In this document: piece by piece, positions 35,791 through 45,211 of the stretch
Position numbering within the stretch: position 1 is the stretch's first letter
How the letters are laid out: every line of letters starts with the position of its first letter
Assembly (NCBI RefSeq): GCF_000316625.1
Contig: NC_019676.1
Coordinates: 917,001-981,000, forward strand
DNA: 64,000 bases
Reading direction: 5' to 3'
Origin: Nostoc sp. PCC 7107
GTDB lineage: Bacteria > Cyanobacteriota > Cyanobacteriia > Cyanobacteriales > Nostocaceae
Program-made: the position numbers and the translations under genes
The notes under the pieces: generated by a model
The model's database searches: none
What the model was told of the DNA's origin: nothing
What the model saw: the letters and a program-made list of their open reading frames with translations, nothing else

Positions 35791-37662
35791 ATGTGTGGAA
35801 TTACAGGTATACTCAATCTAGATGGCGATCCAGTATCCCCAGTGATACTCAAAAAAATGACAGATGCGATCGCTCACCGAGGCCCAGATGGTGAAGGACA
35901 ATATATAGATAATGGTCTTGGTCTTGGTCATCGTCGTCTAGCTATCATAGATTTATCTCCGGCTGGCCATCAACCAATGTCAACAATCGATGGTCAGTTG
36001 ATTATGACCTACAACGGAGAGATTTATAATTTTAACGAATTACGCATTGAATTAGAATCTTTAGGCTATCAATTTCGTTCCCGCACAGACAGCGAAGTGC
36101 TACTTTATGCTTATGCAGAGTGGAGAGAAAAATGCCTGGAACGATTCAATGGTATGTTTGCCTTTGCAATTTGGGACAAGCGGCGAAGAGAATTATTTTT
36201 AGCACGCGATCGCTACGGAATTAAACCTTTATATTACACAAACACAGGCACTAAATTTATCTTTGGTTCGGAAGTCAAAGCCATCATTGCACATCCCGAT
36301 TATCCTCGATCTATAGATTTTGAGGGATTACTGGAATATTTGACATTTCAAAATTTCTTAACTGAAAAAACTTTATTTAAAGATATAAAACTGTTGCCTG
36401 CGGGAACATATATGTGTCTATCATTAGACACGCAAAAGTCAGTACAACAACAATATTGGGATTATCATTTTGTTGAGCCAGATAATCCTTTAGATGACAG
36501 AGAATATCTAGAAGAATTAGATAGATTATTTCGCCAAGCAATCAATCGCCAACTAATTAGTGATGTCGAATTGGGAGCTTATTTAAGCGGGGGAATAGAT
36601 AGTGGCTCAATTACTGCGATCGCGGCGCAACAACTTCCCTATATTAAATCTTTTACTTGTGGTTTTGACCTTAATTCCGCTTCTGGTGTTGAAGTGAGTT
36701 ATGATGAGCGAGAAGCTGCTGAATATATGTCTTATTTATTCAAGACTGAACACTACGAAATGGTCTTGAAAGCTGGTGATATGGAACGAGTAATGCCGCG
36801 TTTAGCATGGCATTTGGAAGAACCACGTGTAGGACAGAGTTATCCAAATTTTTATGTAGCCCAATTAGCCAGTAAATTTGTGAAAGTTGTCCTTGCTGGT
36901 ACTGGCGGAGATGAACTATTTGCAGGTTATCCTTGGCGCTATTACCGTGCAGTTGTCAATGATGATTTTGAGCATTACGTTGATAAATACTATAGTTTTT
37001 GGCAACGATTACTATCTCCAGAAGAAATTAAAAATGTTTTTCAACCGATTTGGTCAAAAGTAGAGCATATTTCTACTAAAGATATTTTTAGCAGTGTGTT
37101 TAGACAGCATTCGGTTGAGCTAACTCGTCCTGAAGATTATGTTAATCACTCTCTTTACTTTGAAGCTAAAACTTTCTTACATGGGCTTTTAGTTGTGGAA
37201 GATAAATTGAGTATGGCGCATTCCTTAGAAACGAGAGTACCATTTCTGGATAACGATTTGGTGGATTTTGCCATGAAAATCCCCACGCGGTTAAAATTGG
37301 GCAACCTTACAGAAGTAATCAGATTAAACGAAAATGAACCAGGAAATAAAACTGACAAGTATTTTCAAAAAAATAAAGATGGTAAATTATTGCTCCGCGA
37401 AGTCATGAGCAACTATATTCCTAAAGTTTTAACGGAACGAGTCAAACAGGGATTCTCTGCGCCTGATGCTAGTTGGTTTAAGGGAGAAAGTATTGATTAT
37501 GTGCGGCGCACAATTGAAAATAATCATGCTAAGATTTACAATTTTTTAGATCAATCAGCCGTAAGCCAATTAGTCGATGAGCATTTGCAAGGAAAGGCTA
37601 ATCGCCGCTTATTAATCTGGTCACTGTTGAATTTAGAAAAATGGTGTAGTCTTTTTTTATAA
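35791..37662 (+). CDS. Asparagine synthase (glutamine-hydrolysing) type amidotransferase, copy 1
   Basis: A class II glutamine amidotransferase of 623 residues. Cys2 (after Met removal the N-terminal nucleophile) lies in MCGITGIL, with HRGPDGEG and YNGEIYN further on. The synthetase domain has the ATP PP-loop SGGIDS at 267-272 and GTGGDELFAGYPW. In general metabolism it makes asparagine. Inside O-antigen-type loci such proteins (WbpS-like) amidate sugar uronic acids, which fits the WbpA-E genes just upstream. Lone-standing asparagine synthesis remains possible. Confidence 0.92.
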   Translation: MCGITGILNLDGDPVSPVILKKMTDAIAHRGPDGEGQYIDNGLGLGHRRLAIIDLSPAGHQPMSTIDGQLIMTYNGEIYNFNELRIELESLGYQFRSRTDSEVLLYAYAEWREKCLERFNGMFAFAIWDKRRRELFLARDRYGIKPLYYTNTGTKFIFGSEVKAIIAHPDYPRSIDFEGLLEYLTFQNFLTEKTLFKDIKLLPAGTYMCLSLDTQKSVQQQYWDYHFVEPDNPLDDREYLEELDRLFRQAINRQLISDVELGAYLSGGIDSGSITAIAAQQLPYIKSFTCGFDLNSASGVEVSYDEREAAEYMSYLFKTEHYEMVLKAGDMERVMPRLAWHLEEPRVGQSYPNFYVAQLASKFVKVVLAGTGGDELFAGYPWRYYRAVVNDDFEHYVDKYYSFWQRLLSPEEIKNVFQPIWSKVEHISTKDIFSSVFRQHSVELTRPEDYVNHSLYFEAKTFLHGLLVVEDKLSMAHSLETRVPFLDNDLVDFAMKIPTRLKLGNLTEVIRLNENEPGNKTDKYFQKNKDGKLLLREVMSNYIPKVLTERVKQGFSAPDASWFKGESIDYVRRTIENNHAKIYNFLDQSAVSQLVDEHLQGKANRRLLIWSLLNLEKWCSLFL

Positions 37663-37697
37663 CTTCCTTAGCTCATATTTATTACTTTTTCTACAGA

Positions 37698-38525
37698 ATG
37701 TTTACTTTAAAAGATAATTTGCAGCCATTTCGAGAAATAGCCTATCTTTTCCAAAGGCATAGACAGTTAATTTTGGAAATGGCTAAACGTGAAATTACTG
37801 ATAGATATAAAGGTCAAGTTTTAGGTAATGTTTGGGCAATATTGCACCCTTTAACTTTAATGGGTGTTTATATTTTTATATTTGTTTTTGTGTTTAAAAT
37901 TAAAATCGGTGCGAATAGAAATTTACCTTTTGACTATACAACCTACATATTATCAGGTCTAATTCCCTGGTTAAGTTTACAGGAAATTTTAGGTAAAGCG
38001 AGTACAGTAATTATTAGCCATGCCAATTTAGTTAAACAATTAGTATTTCCAATTGCCATCTTACCAATTAAAAGTGTTATCTCTTCATTAATCAATCAAC
38101 TTATATTCTTATTAATTTTAATTGTCTATGTCAGTATCGCATTTCAAAAGATTAATCTTACTTTTCTACTATTGCCAATTCTTCTATTCATTCAATCTTT
38201 AATGATGATCGGCATAGCTTATATACTATCTGCTATAGGCGTTTATTTCAAAGATATTAAAGATTTTGTCCAAATTTTTACACTAATAGGAGTATACTTA
38301 CTTCCGATTTTTTATTTGCCAGAGCAAATACCACAAATATTTCAACCTTTACTATATATTAATCCATTTAGCTATATTATTTGGTGCTATCAAGATGCAC
38401 TTTATTTCGGCAAATTTCAGCATCCTTTTGCATGGATTTTTGCCATAATTATGAGCCATCTTATTTTCTCTCTCGGTTATAAAATATTTTGTAAGTTACA
38501 GGTAATGTTTGGAAACTTACTATGA
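37698..38525 (+). CDS. Polysaccharide ABC transporter permease (Wzm-like)
   Basis: The membrane subunit of a polysaccharide exporter, 275 residues with about six helices. The N-terminal amphipathic stretch EMAKREITDRYKGQVLGNVWAILHPL is the ABC-2 family signature, and SGLIPWLSLQEILGK follows. It moves undecaprenyl-linked glycan across the plasma membrane with the ATPase encoded next, with which it overlaps by 4 bases. This class of export does not need a Wzy polymerase or Wzx flippase, neither of which appears in the locus. Confidence 0.93.
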   Translation: MFTLKDNLQPFREIAYLFQRHRQLILEMAKREITDRYKGQVLGNVWAILHPLTLMGVYIFIFVFVFKIKIGANRNLPFDYTTYILSGLIPWLSLQEILGKASTVIISHANLVKQLVFPIAILPIKSVISSLINQLIFLLILIVYVSIAFQKINLTFLLLPILLFIQSLMMIGIAYILSAIGVYFKDIKDFVQIFTLIGVYLLPIFYLPEQIPQIFQPLLYINPFSYIIWCYQDALYFGKFQHPFAWIFAIIMSHLIFSLGYKIFCKLQVMFGNLL

Positions 38526-40300
38526 TTGAAGATATAATTTCAGTTAAAAATTTATCAATGGCATATCCAGTGTATTCATCTCCTAAAAGTATGTTTCTAG
38601 AGATGGTAACTGGCAAGATACGTCACGATCTTTTTTGGGCGCTTCAAGATGTTAGCTTTAAAATTAAAGCTAAACAAAAAGTCGGAATTATTGGGCCAAA
38701 TGGCTCTGGCAAAAGTACTTTATTAAAAATCATCACAGGTAATTTAAAGCCTACGTCTGGACAAGTAGAAGTTAATGGCAAGATTTCTGCCATGTTAAGT
38801 TTAACTTCATTTTTAAACCCAGAAGAAACAGGTTTAGAAAATATCCGCTTTAATTTAATCATGAATGGTTGCCCAAAAGAAGAAATTGAAATAATTACAG
38901 AAGAAATTATTGAATTTACAGAATTAGGGCATTTCATTTATGCACCAGTGAAAACTTATAGCTCAGGAATGAATGCTAAACTGGCATTTGCTATTACTAC
39001 AGCTATCAAACCAGAAATATTAGTTGTTGATGAAATTCTAAGTGTTGGTGATGCTTATTTTATGGGTAAAGCCACCAAGAGAATGATCGATTTATGCGAT
39101 CAAGGAAAAGGATTAATATTTGTCAGTCATGCTACAAGTGCAGTGCAAATGTTATGTGATACAGTCATTTGGCTAGATAATGGCTCACTGCGAGAGATAG
39201 GTGAAGCAGAATATGTACTGAATAAGTATGAAGAGGATTATCGCAAGCGCGAAGATGAAGCCACAAGAATTGGCAATATGGCGAAAAAGCATCAGAGTAC
39301 ATATCTGGTGAGTACGCTAGAGAATCCTGAATCTAATATTTTGATCCTGAGATTAGTTTCTAATCAAGAAAATTGTATTTTTGCAGATACACATTACATT
39401 AGGCATATTGAATTATCGAGCGAAAATTTAGAAGATTTAACAGTTCCATTAACACTGCAAAATGTAGAAGATCCAAATGTTAATGTTTGGCTAGATTTAC
39501 TAGAATCTGAATGGGGAAGGCTTTATTCTAAAGATGGTTATGATTGTAGAATTTTGAGTGCTAAATCTGGTAAAAAAACTGGTGGGTATATATTTATTAA
39601 AGTACCGCCACCGAATTTAAAACAAAATAGCTATACTTTCAATTTATTACTGGAAAGTCAATCAATTCTCAATAAAGAAAAAATTGATATTGAATTTATT
39701 AATTATAAAATAGGAACTTGGCAGAAGGTAGATACAATTGAACATCAGAATTTAAAAGATGGATGGGAGTCAAGTATGGCTAAATTAGAAATCCCATGCG
39801 TCTCTAATGAAGAGTATCAATTGACATTGAATAAAATACAAGCCGAAAGTAAACCTGATATTGAAATCGAAGAAATTAAACTCACTGTTAATGGAGAAGA
39901 CAAATATACCATCGACGCACACCAAAGTTTTGAAATTACAGTTACCATCTTGGCTAATCGTCTAGTGGCTGTTGCTGATGTGGGAATTAAAATTACTCGT
40001 TCTGATGGTGTACATACTTTTTGGCAATCTAGTGGGTTAAAAAATCATAACTTGCATAATATTAGTGGTAAAGTCAAGGTTTGCTTTAAATTTAACGAAA
40101 ACTATATAGCCGCAGGAGAATACAGTGTTTCTGCTTACTGCGCTAATGGTTGGAATTATGAAAATAATTTTCCTTATAGTGAAGTTTTAGCGCGTAACGT
40201 TTCTGGTTTAAAATTTAAAGTCAATAATGAACTTCCCGGAGTTTGTTTTGGTTTAGTTAATATACAAGTACCTGTAGAATATATCACAGAAGATATTTAA
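38522..40300 (+). CDS. Polysaccharide ABC transporter ATPase (Wzt-like) with extended C-terminus
   Basis: The ATP-binding subunit partnered with the preceding permease. Residues 1-245 are a normal ABC domain: Walker A GPNGSGKST at 58-66, signature YSSGM at 146-150, and Walker B ILVVDEI near 167-172. The remaining 350 residues are unusually long. The last part, about 440-585 (IEIEEIKLTVNGEDKYTID and on to a beta-rich end), resembles the carbohydrate-binding domain of Wzt proteins that recognise a capped glycan end. The middle block, about 255-430, is a further beta-rich domain I cannot name. Total length 592, against roughly 400-450 for common Wzt. Confidence 0.92.
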   Translation: MIEDIISVKNLSMAYPVYSSPKSMFLEMVTGKIRHDLFWALQDVSFKIKAKQKVGIIGPNGSGKSTLLKIITGNLKPTSGQVEVNGKISAMLSLTSFLNPEETGLENIRFNLIMNGCPKEEIEIITEEIIEFTELGHFIYAPVKTYSSGMNAKLAFAITTAIKPEILVVDEILSVGDAYFMGKATKRMIDLCDQGKGLIFVSHATSAVQMLCDTVIWLDNGSLREIGEAEYVLNKYEEDYRKREDEATRIGNMAKKHQSTYLVSTLENPESNILILRLVSNQENCIFADTHYIRHIELSSENLEDLTVPLTLQNVEDPNVNVWLDLLESEWGRLYSKDGYDCRILSAKSGKKTGGYIFIKVPPPNLKQNSYTFNLLLESQSILNKEKIDIEFINYKIGTWQKVDTIEHQNLKDGWESSMAKLEIPCVSNEEYQLTLNKIQAESKPDIEIEEIKLTVNGEDKYTIDAHQSFEITVTILANRLVAVADVGIKITRSDGVHTFWQSSGLKNHNLHNISGKVKVCFKFNENYIAAGEYSVSAYCANGWNYENNFPYSEVLARNVSGLKFKVNNELPGVCFGLVNIQVPVEYITEDI

Positions 40301-40344
40301 ATTAATTTTTAACTTTAACTAAACTGTATTTAATAGCATTTAAT

Positions 40345-41991
40345 ATGCCTAAATCTATTATCAAAGATCTATTTTATAAATTTGTATCGAAGCTAGTAAT
40401 AATTGAAGAAACAATAGCAATAGAGAATCAGCAAGCAGAATTACAGCGTGAGCAATTAGAGTTAGAAATTAGTAATAGTAAGTTTATTCCACTGGAAGAG
40501 AGTTTTCAAAAAAGCAGATATAACAGCATTGATTATTATCCTTGGAATCATCCTTATTTGACAGCAAATAATATTAGCCGATTTCGTAGTTATTCTGAAT
40601 CTGTTTGGCAATTTGCATTAGATTATTTGGGGAAACATCCAGAGCCAATAAAATGTGCATTTTTAGATAATATGGCTCAAAATATGCACAAATGGGCTAT
40701 GTTAGTGCAGAAATATCATTATGAAGTAGCTTTATTTCCCAATATTGCAGATGTGAGTGCGATCGGCGCACCAGAATGGGAAAATTTTGATGGAGAATTC
40801 CCAGATTTACTAGATGGGACAAATTTCTTAAATGCTTATCCTGATATTCCTTTAGAAATACCTTGTTACCGGATACCTTTAGAAGGTTCTCAGTTTTATT
40901 CAGCTTATCTCAAGTTTTGTGAAGGCGATCGCTCACCTTTACTACATTTATTAAAAGACTCACTTTGTTTGCGTCATGAGCCATTTATGGCTTATCAAGG
41001 TGTTTATCCATATTATCAGTTAGCCAAGGCCCTTTCCCAATTTGATGTTGTATACGCCACAAATATTCCTATAGCTGCTTATCTGAGCGGTAAACCATAC
41101 TGTGTTGCTTCTACTGGTGGAGATTTGCAGTTTTCCACTGGTATGGGAAATGATTTTGGACAAATCATGAATTTAGCTTTTAATGCAGCTAGATTTTTGA
41201 TGATTTCTAATCCGCATACTTTAGGGCATTGTCGCCGACTTGGCTTAACTAACGGCGTATATCTACCTTATCCAATGGATGATTCTCGCTATTTTCCTGG
41301 AGAAGGGCAAGCCAGAAAAGAGTGGGAAGCAAAATATGGTAAAGGTATATACGTACTAACTACATCTAGATTAGATAAAGAAGTTAAAGGACAAGATGAA
41401 ACCTTTTTCCAAGCATTAATTAATGTTGCTCAACAAAAACCAGAAATTCGGTTTATATTTCTGGCTTGGGGTAATTCTGCGGCAGAATTTAGACAAAAAT
41501 TGCAATCATCTAGAATGGAGAATCAATTCATCATTCTTAATCCAGTCGGTAAAAAACGTTTAATTGATTACTACCGTTCTTGTGACATTGTATTAGATCA
41601 ATTTGTTTATGGTTACTATGGTGCAACTGCCTTAGAAGCAGCCGCAATTGGTAAGCCAGTAATTATTAAACTCCGCACAGAGCAATATGAACCCTTGTAT
41701 TTGGGTGATGTTGCACCTATGGTTAATGTCAGTACACCTGCGGAAATTGCTCAAGCATTGCTTGTTTTAGTAGATAATCCTGAATTACGAGAACAAAAAG
41801 GTAGAGAGTTGCGACAATGGCTAGTACGGAATCATGGCGAAGATAAAACAGTACCCTTGATGCAGGCTTTATTGCGGTTAACAGCAGATCAAGTTGCACT
41901 CCCACAGGATTTAATTAACCCATTGTGGGATGATGTAAGTGCAGAAGAAAATGCTTATCACATTGCTTGTAAGCAATCAATTAGTAATTAG
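40345..41991 (+). CDS. Glycosyltransferase, GT-B fold, group with altered EX7E motif
   Basis: A 548-residue probable glycosyltransferase. The N-terminal 40 residues are a short charged coiled coil. The C-terminal half is GT4-like: GIYVLTTSRLDKEVKGQ, ALINVAQQKPEIRFIFLAWG, and a donor-site block near residue 418, IVLDQFVYGYYGATALEAAAIGKPV. In that block the first Glu of the usual EGFGxxxLE motif is replaced by Gly, and DQ takes the place of PS. Three other proteins in this locus share the pattern (at 47015, 49801 and 51888). The acceptor and donor are unknown. Confidence 0.78.
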   Translation: MPKSIIKDLFYKFVSKLVIIEETIAIENQQAELQREQLELEISNSKFIPLEESFQKSRYNSIDYYPWNHPYLTANNISRFRSYSESVWQFALDYLGKHPEPIKCAFLDNMAQNMHKWAMLVQKYHYEVALFPNIADVSAIGAPEWENFDGEFPDLLDGTNFLNAYPDIPLEIPCYRIPLEGSQFYSAYLKFCEGDRSPLLHLLKDSLCLRHEPFMAYQGVYPYYQLAKALSQFDVVYATNIPIAAYLSGKPYCVASTGGDLQFSTGMGNDFGQIMNLAFNAARFLMISNPHTLGHCRRLGLTNGVYLPYPMDDSRYFPGEGQARKEWEAKYGKGIYVLTTSRLDKEVKGQDETFFQALINVAQQKPEIRFIFLAWGNSAAEFRQKLQSSRMENQFIILNPVGKKRLIDYYRSCDIVLDQFVYGYYGATALEAAAIGKPVIIKLRTEQYEPLYLGDVAPMVNVSTPAEIAQALLVLVDNPELREQKGRELRQWLVRNHGEDKTVPLMQALLRLTADQVALPQDLINPLWDDVSAEENAYHIACKQSISN

Positions 41992-41995
41992 ATGA

Positions 41996-43048
41996 ATGAT
42001 TACCCACTCTAAGCCTTGGATTACAGAGGCTGATCAACAAGCTGTTGCAACTGTACTAACAAGTGGGATGATTGCTCAAGGCCAGTTAGTTCATCAGTTA
42101 GAAACAAAAGTGGCTGATTACTTGGGTGTAGCAGGTGGAGTTGCAGTTGCTAGTGGTTCATCTGCTTTGGTATTAGCTTTAACAGCATTAGGCATAAACG
42201 GTGATGATGAAGTAATTTTACCTACCTACGTTTGCAAAAGCGTCATGGAGTCGGTAATTAGTGTAGGTGCTAAACCAGTTCTGTGTGATATTGGCAATGA
42301 TGGGAATATGACACAGGAGACTATTGCTGCTCAAGTAACATCTAAAACAGCAGCAATTATTGTTGTGCATATCTTTGGTATTGCGGCTAATACTCAGGCC
42401 TTGAAATGTTTTGATATACCCATTATTGAAGATTGCTGTCAGGCTTTTGGCAGTAGTATTAATGGTGCTAAAGTCGGAAGTATTGGCACTATTGGCATAT
42501 TTTCTTTTCATGCTACCAAGTGCTTAACTACAGGGGAAGGAGGGATGGCAGTATCAAATAGTAGTAACCTGTTAGAAAAGATGCGATCGCTGCGTGATGG
42601 AGATAGCTTTTCTATAAGAAGAAGAATAGCCGCACCTCTCACAGATTTACAAGCAGCTTTAGGTTTAAGCCAACTTTCCCGATATTCACATTTCTTACAA
42701 CGACGACAAGAAATTGCTAATTACTATTTGCACCATCTCCAGAATTGCTCACTACAACTTCCAGCAGCTATCAACCAGATAAGCATTTTTTTTAGATTTA
42801 CTGTCAGAGTTAACGGTAATTTTGAGACTTATCAACAGCAATTTCATCAACATAACATTCAAGTGAGACGTGGTGTAGATAATTTACTACACCGCTTTTT
42901 GGGTTTAGAACCACATCAATTCCTAACGGCCGAAAGATTATTTGCCGAAACAGTTTCGTTGCCTATATATCCTGCCTTATCTAACTCAGAAGTTCAACAA
43001 GTAGTATTAGCTTGTCATATAATATGGTCAACAAACTATGAGTATTGA
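41996..43048 (+). CDS. DegT/DnrJ/EryC1 sugar aminotransferase, copy 2
   Basis: A PLP enzyme of 350 residues that adds an amino group to a keto-sugar nucleotide. The PLP lysine is Lys175 in FSFHATKCLTTGEGG, and Asp146 in PIIEDCCQAFG contacts the PLP ring. It is slightly shorter than usual. It starts 2 bases after the previous gene's stop and overlaps the next by 11 bases. The substrate differs from the WbpE-like copy by sequence, so a second amino sugar is likely in the glycan. A keto-sugar dehydratase for it is not obvious in the window. Confidence 0.9.
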   Translation: MITHSKPWITEADQQAVATVLTSGMIAQGQLVHQLETKVADYLGVAGGVAVASGSSALVLALTALGINGDDEVILPTYVCKSVMESVISVGAKPVLCDIGNDGNMTQETIAAQVTSKTAAIIVVHIFGIAANTQALKCFDIPIIEDCCQAFGSSINGAKVGSIGTIGIFSFHATKCLTTGEGGMAVSNSSNLLEKMRSLRDGDSFSIRRRIAAPLTDLQAALGLSQLSRYSHFLQRRQEIANYYLHHLQNCSLQLPAAINQISIFFRFTVRVNGNFETYQQQFHQHNIQVRRGVDNLLHRFLGLEPHQFLTAERLFAETVSLPIYPALSNSEVQQVVLACHIIWSTNYEY

Positions 43049-44117
43049 AGTTGAACTGTTAACACCAAATAAGGAAGACACTTACGAAGATTTGTTGCAT
43101 TCTTGTCCTTCTTCTCTTCTTTATAGCTCGATAAAATATAGAAATTTTTTGCAGCGAATTTTAGTTAATAGTCAGGATTATTATCTTTTAGCCTACGATT
43201 CTGGATGTTTAGTTGGTGCATTACCGTCATTCATCAAACGCAACTCTACCTATGGAAATGTACTCAACTCTCTACCTTTTTATGGAAGTAATGGGGGCAT
43301 AATTATTTCACCCCAAGCAGCCCATCCAGAAAAAGTTAAACAAGCACTTATTGAGTCTTTTTACAATTTAGCGGTTCAAGAGTCTGTCGTAGTTTCGACA
43401 TTAATTTCTAATCCTTTAGCATCTGATATGGATTTTTATGAATCTCATTCATTATATACATTACGCGATGAACGCATTGGACAATTAGTTAATTTACCTA
43501 CAGATATTAGCAACCAGGAAAAAATTACTGACTCTCTCATGAACTTGTTTCATCAAAAAACACGTAACTGTGTGAGAAAAGCACAGAAAAGTGAAATCAC
43601 CATATATCATTCTGATTCATTGGTAACTTTACAAGCTTTAGTTGATTTACATGAGGAGAATATTTCAGCGATTGGGGGAATGCCTAAGCCTTTTTCTATT
43701 TTTACGGCGATTCGAGATACATTTGTTTATAACAAAGATTACCGCATATATTTAGCAGAAAAAGATGGGCAAATTATTGCAGGCTTATTAGTATTTTTCT
43801 ACAATCGCACAGTTGAGTATTATACACCAGCCACTTTAGCCAGCTATCGTATTTATCAGCCGATGAGTCTGATTATATATGAAGCGATGTTAGAAACAGC
43901 AAAACGTGGTTGTCTTTACTGGAATTGGGGTGGGACATGGTTAACGCAAACGGGAGTATATAATTTTAAATCGCGTTGGGGTACACAAGATAAAAAATAC
44001 TTTTATTACATCAAAGAGTATGATAATTCCAACTATTTGCGGCAACTGACAAGTAAACAAATATTGGCGGAATATCCATATTTCTATGTTTTACCATTTC
44101 ACTTATTAAAAAAATAA
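43038..44117 (+). CDS. FemAB-like GNAT-fold transferase
   Basis: A 359-residue protein of the FemAB/GNAT type. Relatives add aminoacyl or acyl groups to peptidoglycan or other acceptors. Signs are the N-terminal domain with YRNFLQRILVNSQDYYLLAYDSGCLVGALPSFI, HQKTRNCVRKAQKS, AEKDGQIIAGLLVFFYNRTVEYYTPA, and the FemAB-like ending GVYNFKSRWGT. The location after an aminotransferase suggests it acylates or aminoacylates the amino sugar. It begins inside the aminotransferase gene (11-base overlap), so translation is coupled. Confidence 0.8.
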   Translation: MSIEVELLTPNKEDTYEDLLHSCPSSLLYSSIKYRNFLQRILVNSQDYYLLAYDSGCLVGALPSFIKRNSTYGNVLNSLPFYGSNGGIIISPQAAHPEKVKQALIESFYNLAVQESVVVSTLISNPLASDMDFYESHSLYTLRDERIGQLVNLPTDISNQEKITDSLMNLFHQKTRNCVRKAQKSEITIYHSDSLVTLQALVDLHEENISAIGGMPKPFSIFTAIRDTFVYNKDYRIYLAEKDGQIIAGLLVFFYNRTVEYYTPATLASYRIYQPMSLIIYEAMLETAKRGCLYWNWGGTWLTQTGVYNFKSRWGTQDKKYFYYIKEYDNSNYLRQLTSKQILAEYPYFYVLPFHLLKK

Positions 44118-44120
44118 AAT

Positions 44121-45128
44121 ATGAATAATAATTATAAAGAGAAATCTTCTTTTGATACAGAAGAAAGATTAACTGCTTTTAAAAAAAATCAATTTGAAGA
44201 AGAAATTCTGCAAAATTTGAATCAACTGCTGATACCTCTACAAAATAAGTTTGAAAATCAGGCAGTAGTGCAAGTAAATGAGCCAATTGTTTTAATTTTA
44301 GGAACCCAAAGGTCGGGTTCTACTCTACTTAGTCAGATATTAGCGTCGCGCTTAGATATTGGATATCCATCAAATTTAATGGCGCGATTTTATGAAACAC
44401 CTGCTGTGGGTGCGTTTATGCAAAAAATATTAATAGGCGATCGCTTTCAGAAATGCCGACAATATAAAAGTCAGCATGGAGTCACTAAACGTATAGAAGA
44501 ACCCCATGAATTTGGTTATTTTTGGTCGCGCCATCTGGGAGTTTGTGATGATGTTCATGAGCCAGATGAGCAAGATTTACAAAAAGTAAATCTGGAAAAA
44601 TTGACTGAGGAATTAAATGCAATTGCCAATGTATTTGCACAGCCTGTTATATTTAAATGCCTATTATGTGATTTTTTTATTCCCATATTAAATCAAATTC
44701 CCAACGTCTTTTTCATCGATTTACAACGAAATTTAGTTGATGTTGCAGAATCTGTTTGGCGTGTACGTAAAGAAAGATTAGGTTCAGTGGATAAATGGTG
44801 GTCTTTTAGAACCAGAAATTACTCACTTTTGAAAGAATTACCGCCTGAAGAACAAATCGCAGGACAGTTGTTAGCAATTCGTCATGTTATTACCAGAGAT
44901 TTAGCACAAGTCAGCAATGAACGAAAAATGGTGATTAGCTATGAAGAGTTAGTTCAAGCACCAGAAGTCATAATTGACAGTTTCGTCAAAAAAATGGCGC
45001 ACATCGGCTGTGATATCCCAAAAGTTGGTCATCCAGTAGCTAATTTATCGGCTCCACAAAGGATTGGTGAGGAAAATCCAGTTAGATTAAAACTTAGACA
45101 AGCTTTAGAAGATGCAGCCATACAATAA
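44121..45128 (+). CDS. Sulfotransferase family protein
   Basis: A 335-residue PAPS-dependent sulfotransferase. The 5'-phosphosulfate-binding P-loop TQRSGSTLL is at 62-70 (LILGTQRSGSTLLSQILASR). IFKCLLCDFFIPILNQIPNVFFIDLQRNLVDVAES holds the 3'-phosphate region. It would add sulfate to a hydroxyl of the glycan or a lipid. The gene for an APS kinase, which makes the donor PAPS, follows directly. This pairing is the main support for a sulfated polymer. Confidence 0.85.
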   Translation: MNNNYKEKSSFDTEERLTAFKKNQFEEEILQNLNQLLIPLQNKFENQAVVQVNEPIVLILGTQRSGSTLLSQILASRLDIGYPSNLMARFYETPAVGAFMQKILIGDRFQKCRQYKSQHGVTKRIEEPHEFGYFWSRHLGVCDDVHEPDEQDLQKVNLEKLTEELNAIANVFAQPVIFKCLLCDFFIPILNQIPNVFFIDLQRNLVDVAESVWRVRKERLGSVDKWWSFRTRNYSLLKELPPEEQIAGQLLAIRHVITRDLAQVSNERKMVISYEELVQAPEVIIDSFVKKMAHIGCDIPKVGHPVANLSAPQRIGEENPVRLKLRQALEDAAIQ

Positions 45129-45146
45129 TTTTTTTGGTAATTCAGA

Positions 45147-45174
45147 TTGACAAACCAGCACTTGTCACTATAAT
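45147..45174 (+). promoter_or_regulatory. Consensus sigma70-type promoter before cysC
   Basis: A perfect -35 box TTGACA at 45147-45152 and a perfect -10 box TATAAT at 45169-45174 are separated by 16 bases. A transcript would start near 45181, ahead of a GGAGG ribosome site at 45197-45201. It lies between the sulfotransferase stop and cysC in an otherwise tightly packed operon. A full match in both boxes is rare and suggests strong, separate expression of cysC and the genes after it. Confidence 0.75.
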
Positions 45175-45211
45175 TTTATCTCTGACTGCATTGACTGGAG
45201 GTTGTATAAAA

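Noticed and set aside
45134-45211. TTG 45134 as the cysC start
   Set aside because: It lies upstream of a consensus promoter and adds 26 residues not seen in CysC; the GGAGG-CTG arrangement at 45197-45214 fits better.
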